From assembly GCA_934667475.1 (NCBI GenBank), contig CAKUMB010000023.1, positions 1-21,684 of the forward strand: a stretch of DNA of 21,684 nucleotides, given 5' to 3'. This document shows positions 21,573 through 21,684 of this stretch, piece after piece. Source of the stretch: an uncultured Muribaculaceae bacterium. Its GTDB lineage: Bacteria; Bacteroidota; Bacteroidia; Bacteroidales; Muribaculaceae. Positions within the stretch are counted from its first letter, which is position 1, and every line of letters begins with the position of its first letter. The position numbers and the translations under genes were made by a program. The notes beneath the pieces were generated by a model. It ran no database searches and was not told the DNA's origin. It saw only the letters and a list, made by a program, of their open reading frames with translations.

Positions 21573-21684
21573 TTATTGCTGCTGATTCTTTTGGTTGACC
21601 AGATACTGCTCCTGCTTGTAGGTCATGGCCATGAACAGAATCGAGAGCACGCATGCCACCATGAGCAGGATGAATGTCCAGTCC
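21573..21684 (-). CDS. C-terminal tail of a probable MFS transporter (5' end outside window)
   Basis: A frame entering from the right edge ends at TAA (21575-21573). The 36 visible residues are one hydrophobic helix (WTFILLMVACVLSILFMAM) and a short polar tail (TYKQEQYL, then a Gln/Asn-rich end). One last helix with a basic/polar cytoplasmic end matches the C-terminus of MFS carriers. The W-x-F opening and the KQEQ tail recall the end of GlpT-like proteins, so a second OPA carrier next to glpT is likely. The evidence is short and the family assignment tentative. Confidence 0.5.
   Translation of the reverse strand, partial: DWTFILLMVACVLSILFMAMTYKQEQYLVNQKNQQQ

Overview
The window looks like chromosomal DNA of a GC-rich gut Bacteroidales, most like the Muribaculaceae. 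The family-level call is inference. Supporting signs seen in the sequence are promoters of the Bacteroidetes type (TTTG, about 20 bp, TAnnTTTG), an Oar-like TonB-dependent receptor with an N-terminal carboxypeptidase-regulatory-like domain, two secreted proteins with type IX secretion (T9SS) sorting tails, a TPR/LuxR membrane regulator, a phosphate-selective porin and a DUF4286-ruvC pair. No phage, IS transposase, CRISPR array, rRNA or tRNA gene was seen.

Layout. 1-1147 (+): the tail of an unknown gene, a strong terminator, then DUF4286 and ruvC overlapping by four bases. 1148-1556: a strong promoter and a roughly 300-nt structured leader. 1557-8045 (+): three separately promoted genes, namely the Oar-like receptor, a secreted nucleotide pyrophosphatase/phosphodiesterase and a T9SS jelly-roll/PKD protein. 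8046-8570: a repeat-rich gap between convergent genes. It holds a REPIN-like inverted pair of GTAG-headed palindromes and a second block of direct and inverted repeats. 8571-21684 (-): all genes on the minus strand. In transcription order from the right they are the tail of a probable MFS transporter, glpT, a HAD-IIA phosphatase, a porin O/P with a secreted beta-propeller protein, a TPR-LuxR membrane regulator, a 1246-aa multi-module T9SS protein and a DUF6056 polytopic membrane protein. Terminators or promoters separate most of these units. The porin and beta-propeller genes look like the one real operon.

Two functional themes are plausible but inferred. One is use of phosphate esters: a periplasmic phosphodiesterase, a porin of the phosphate-selective family, an organophosphate:phosphate antiporter and a HAD phosphatase. 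The other is cell-surface display: two T9SS cargo proteins, a multi-span DUF6056 protein and a membrane-tethered regulator.

No complete, clearly new multi-gene system is visible. The observations most worth following are the REPIN-like element with a compensatory base change in its stem, and the leader of the orphan receptor, where a 48-codon ORF stops in the loop of a GC-rich hairpin.
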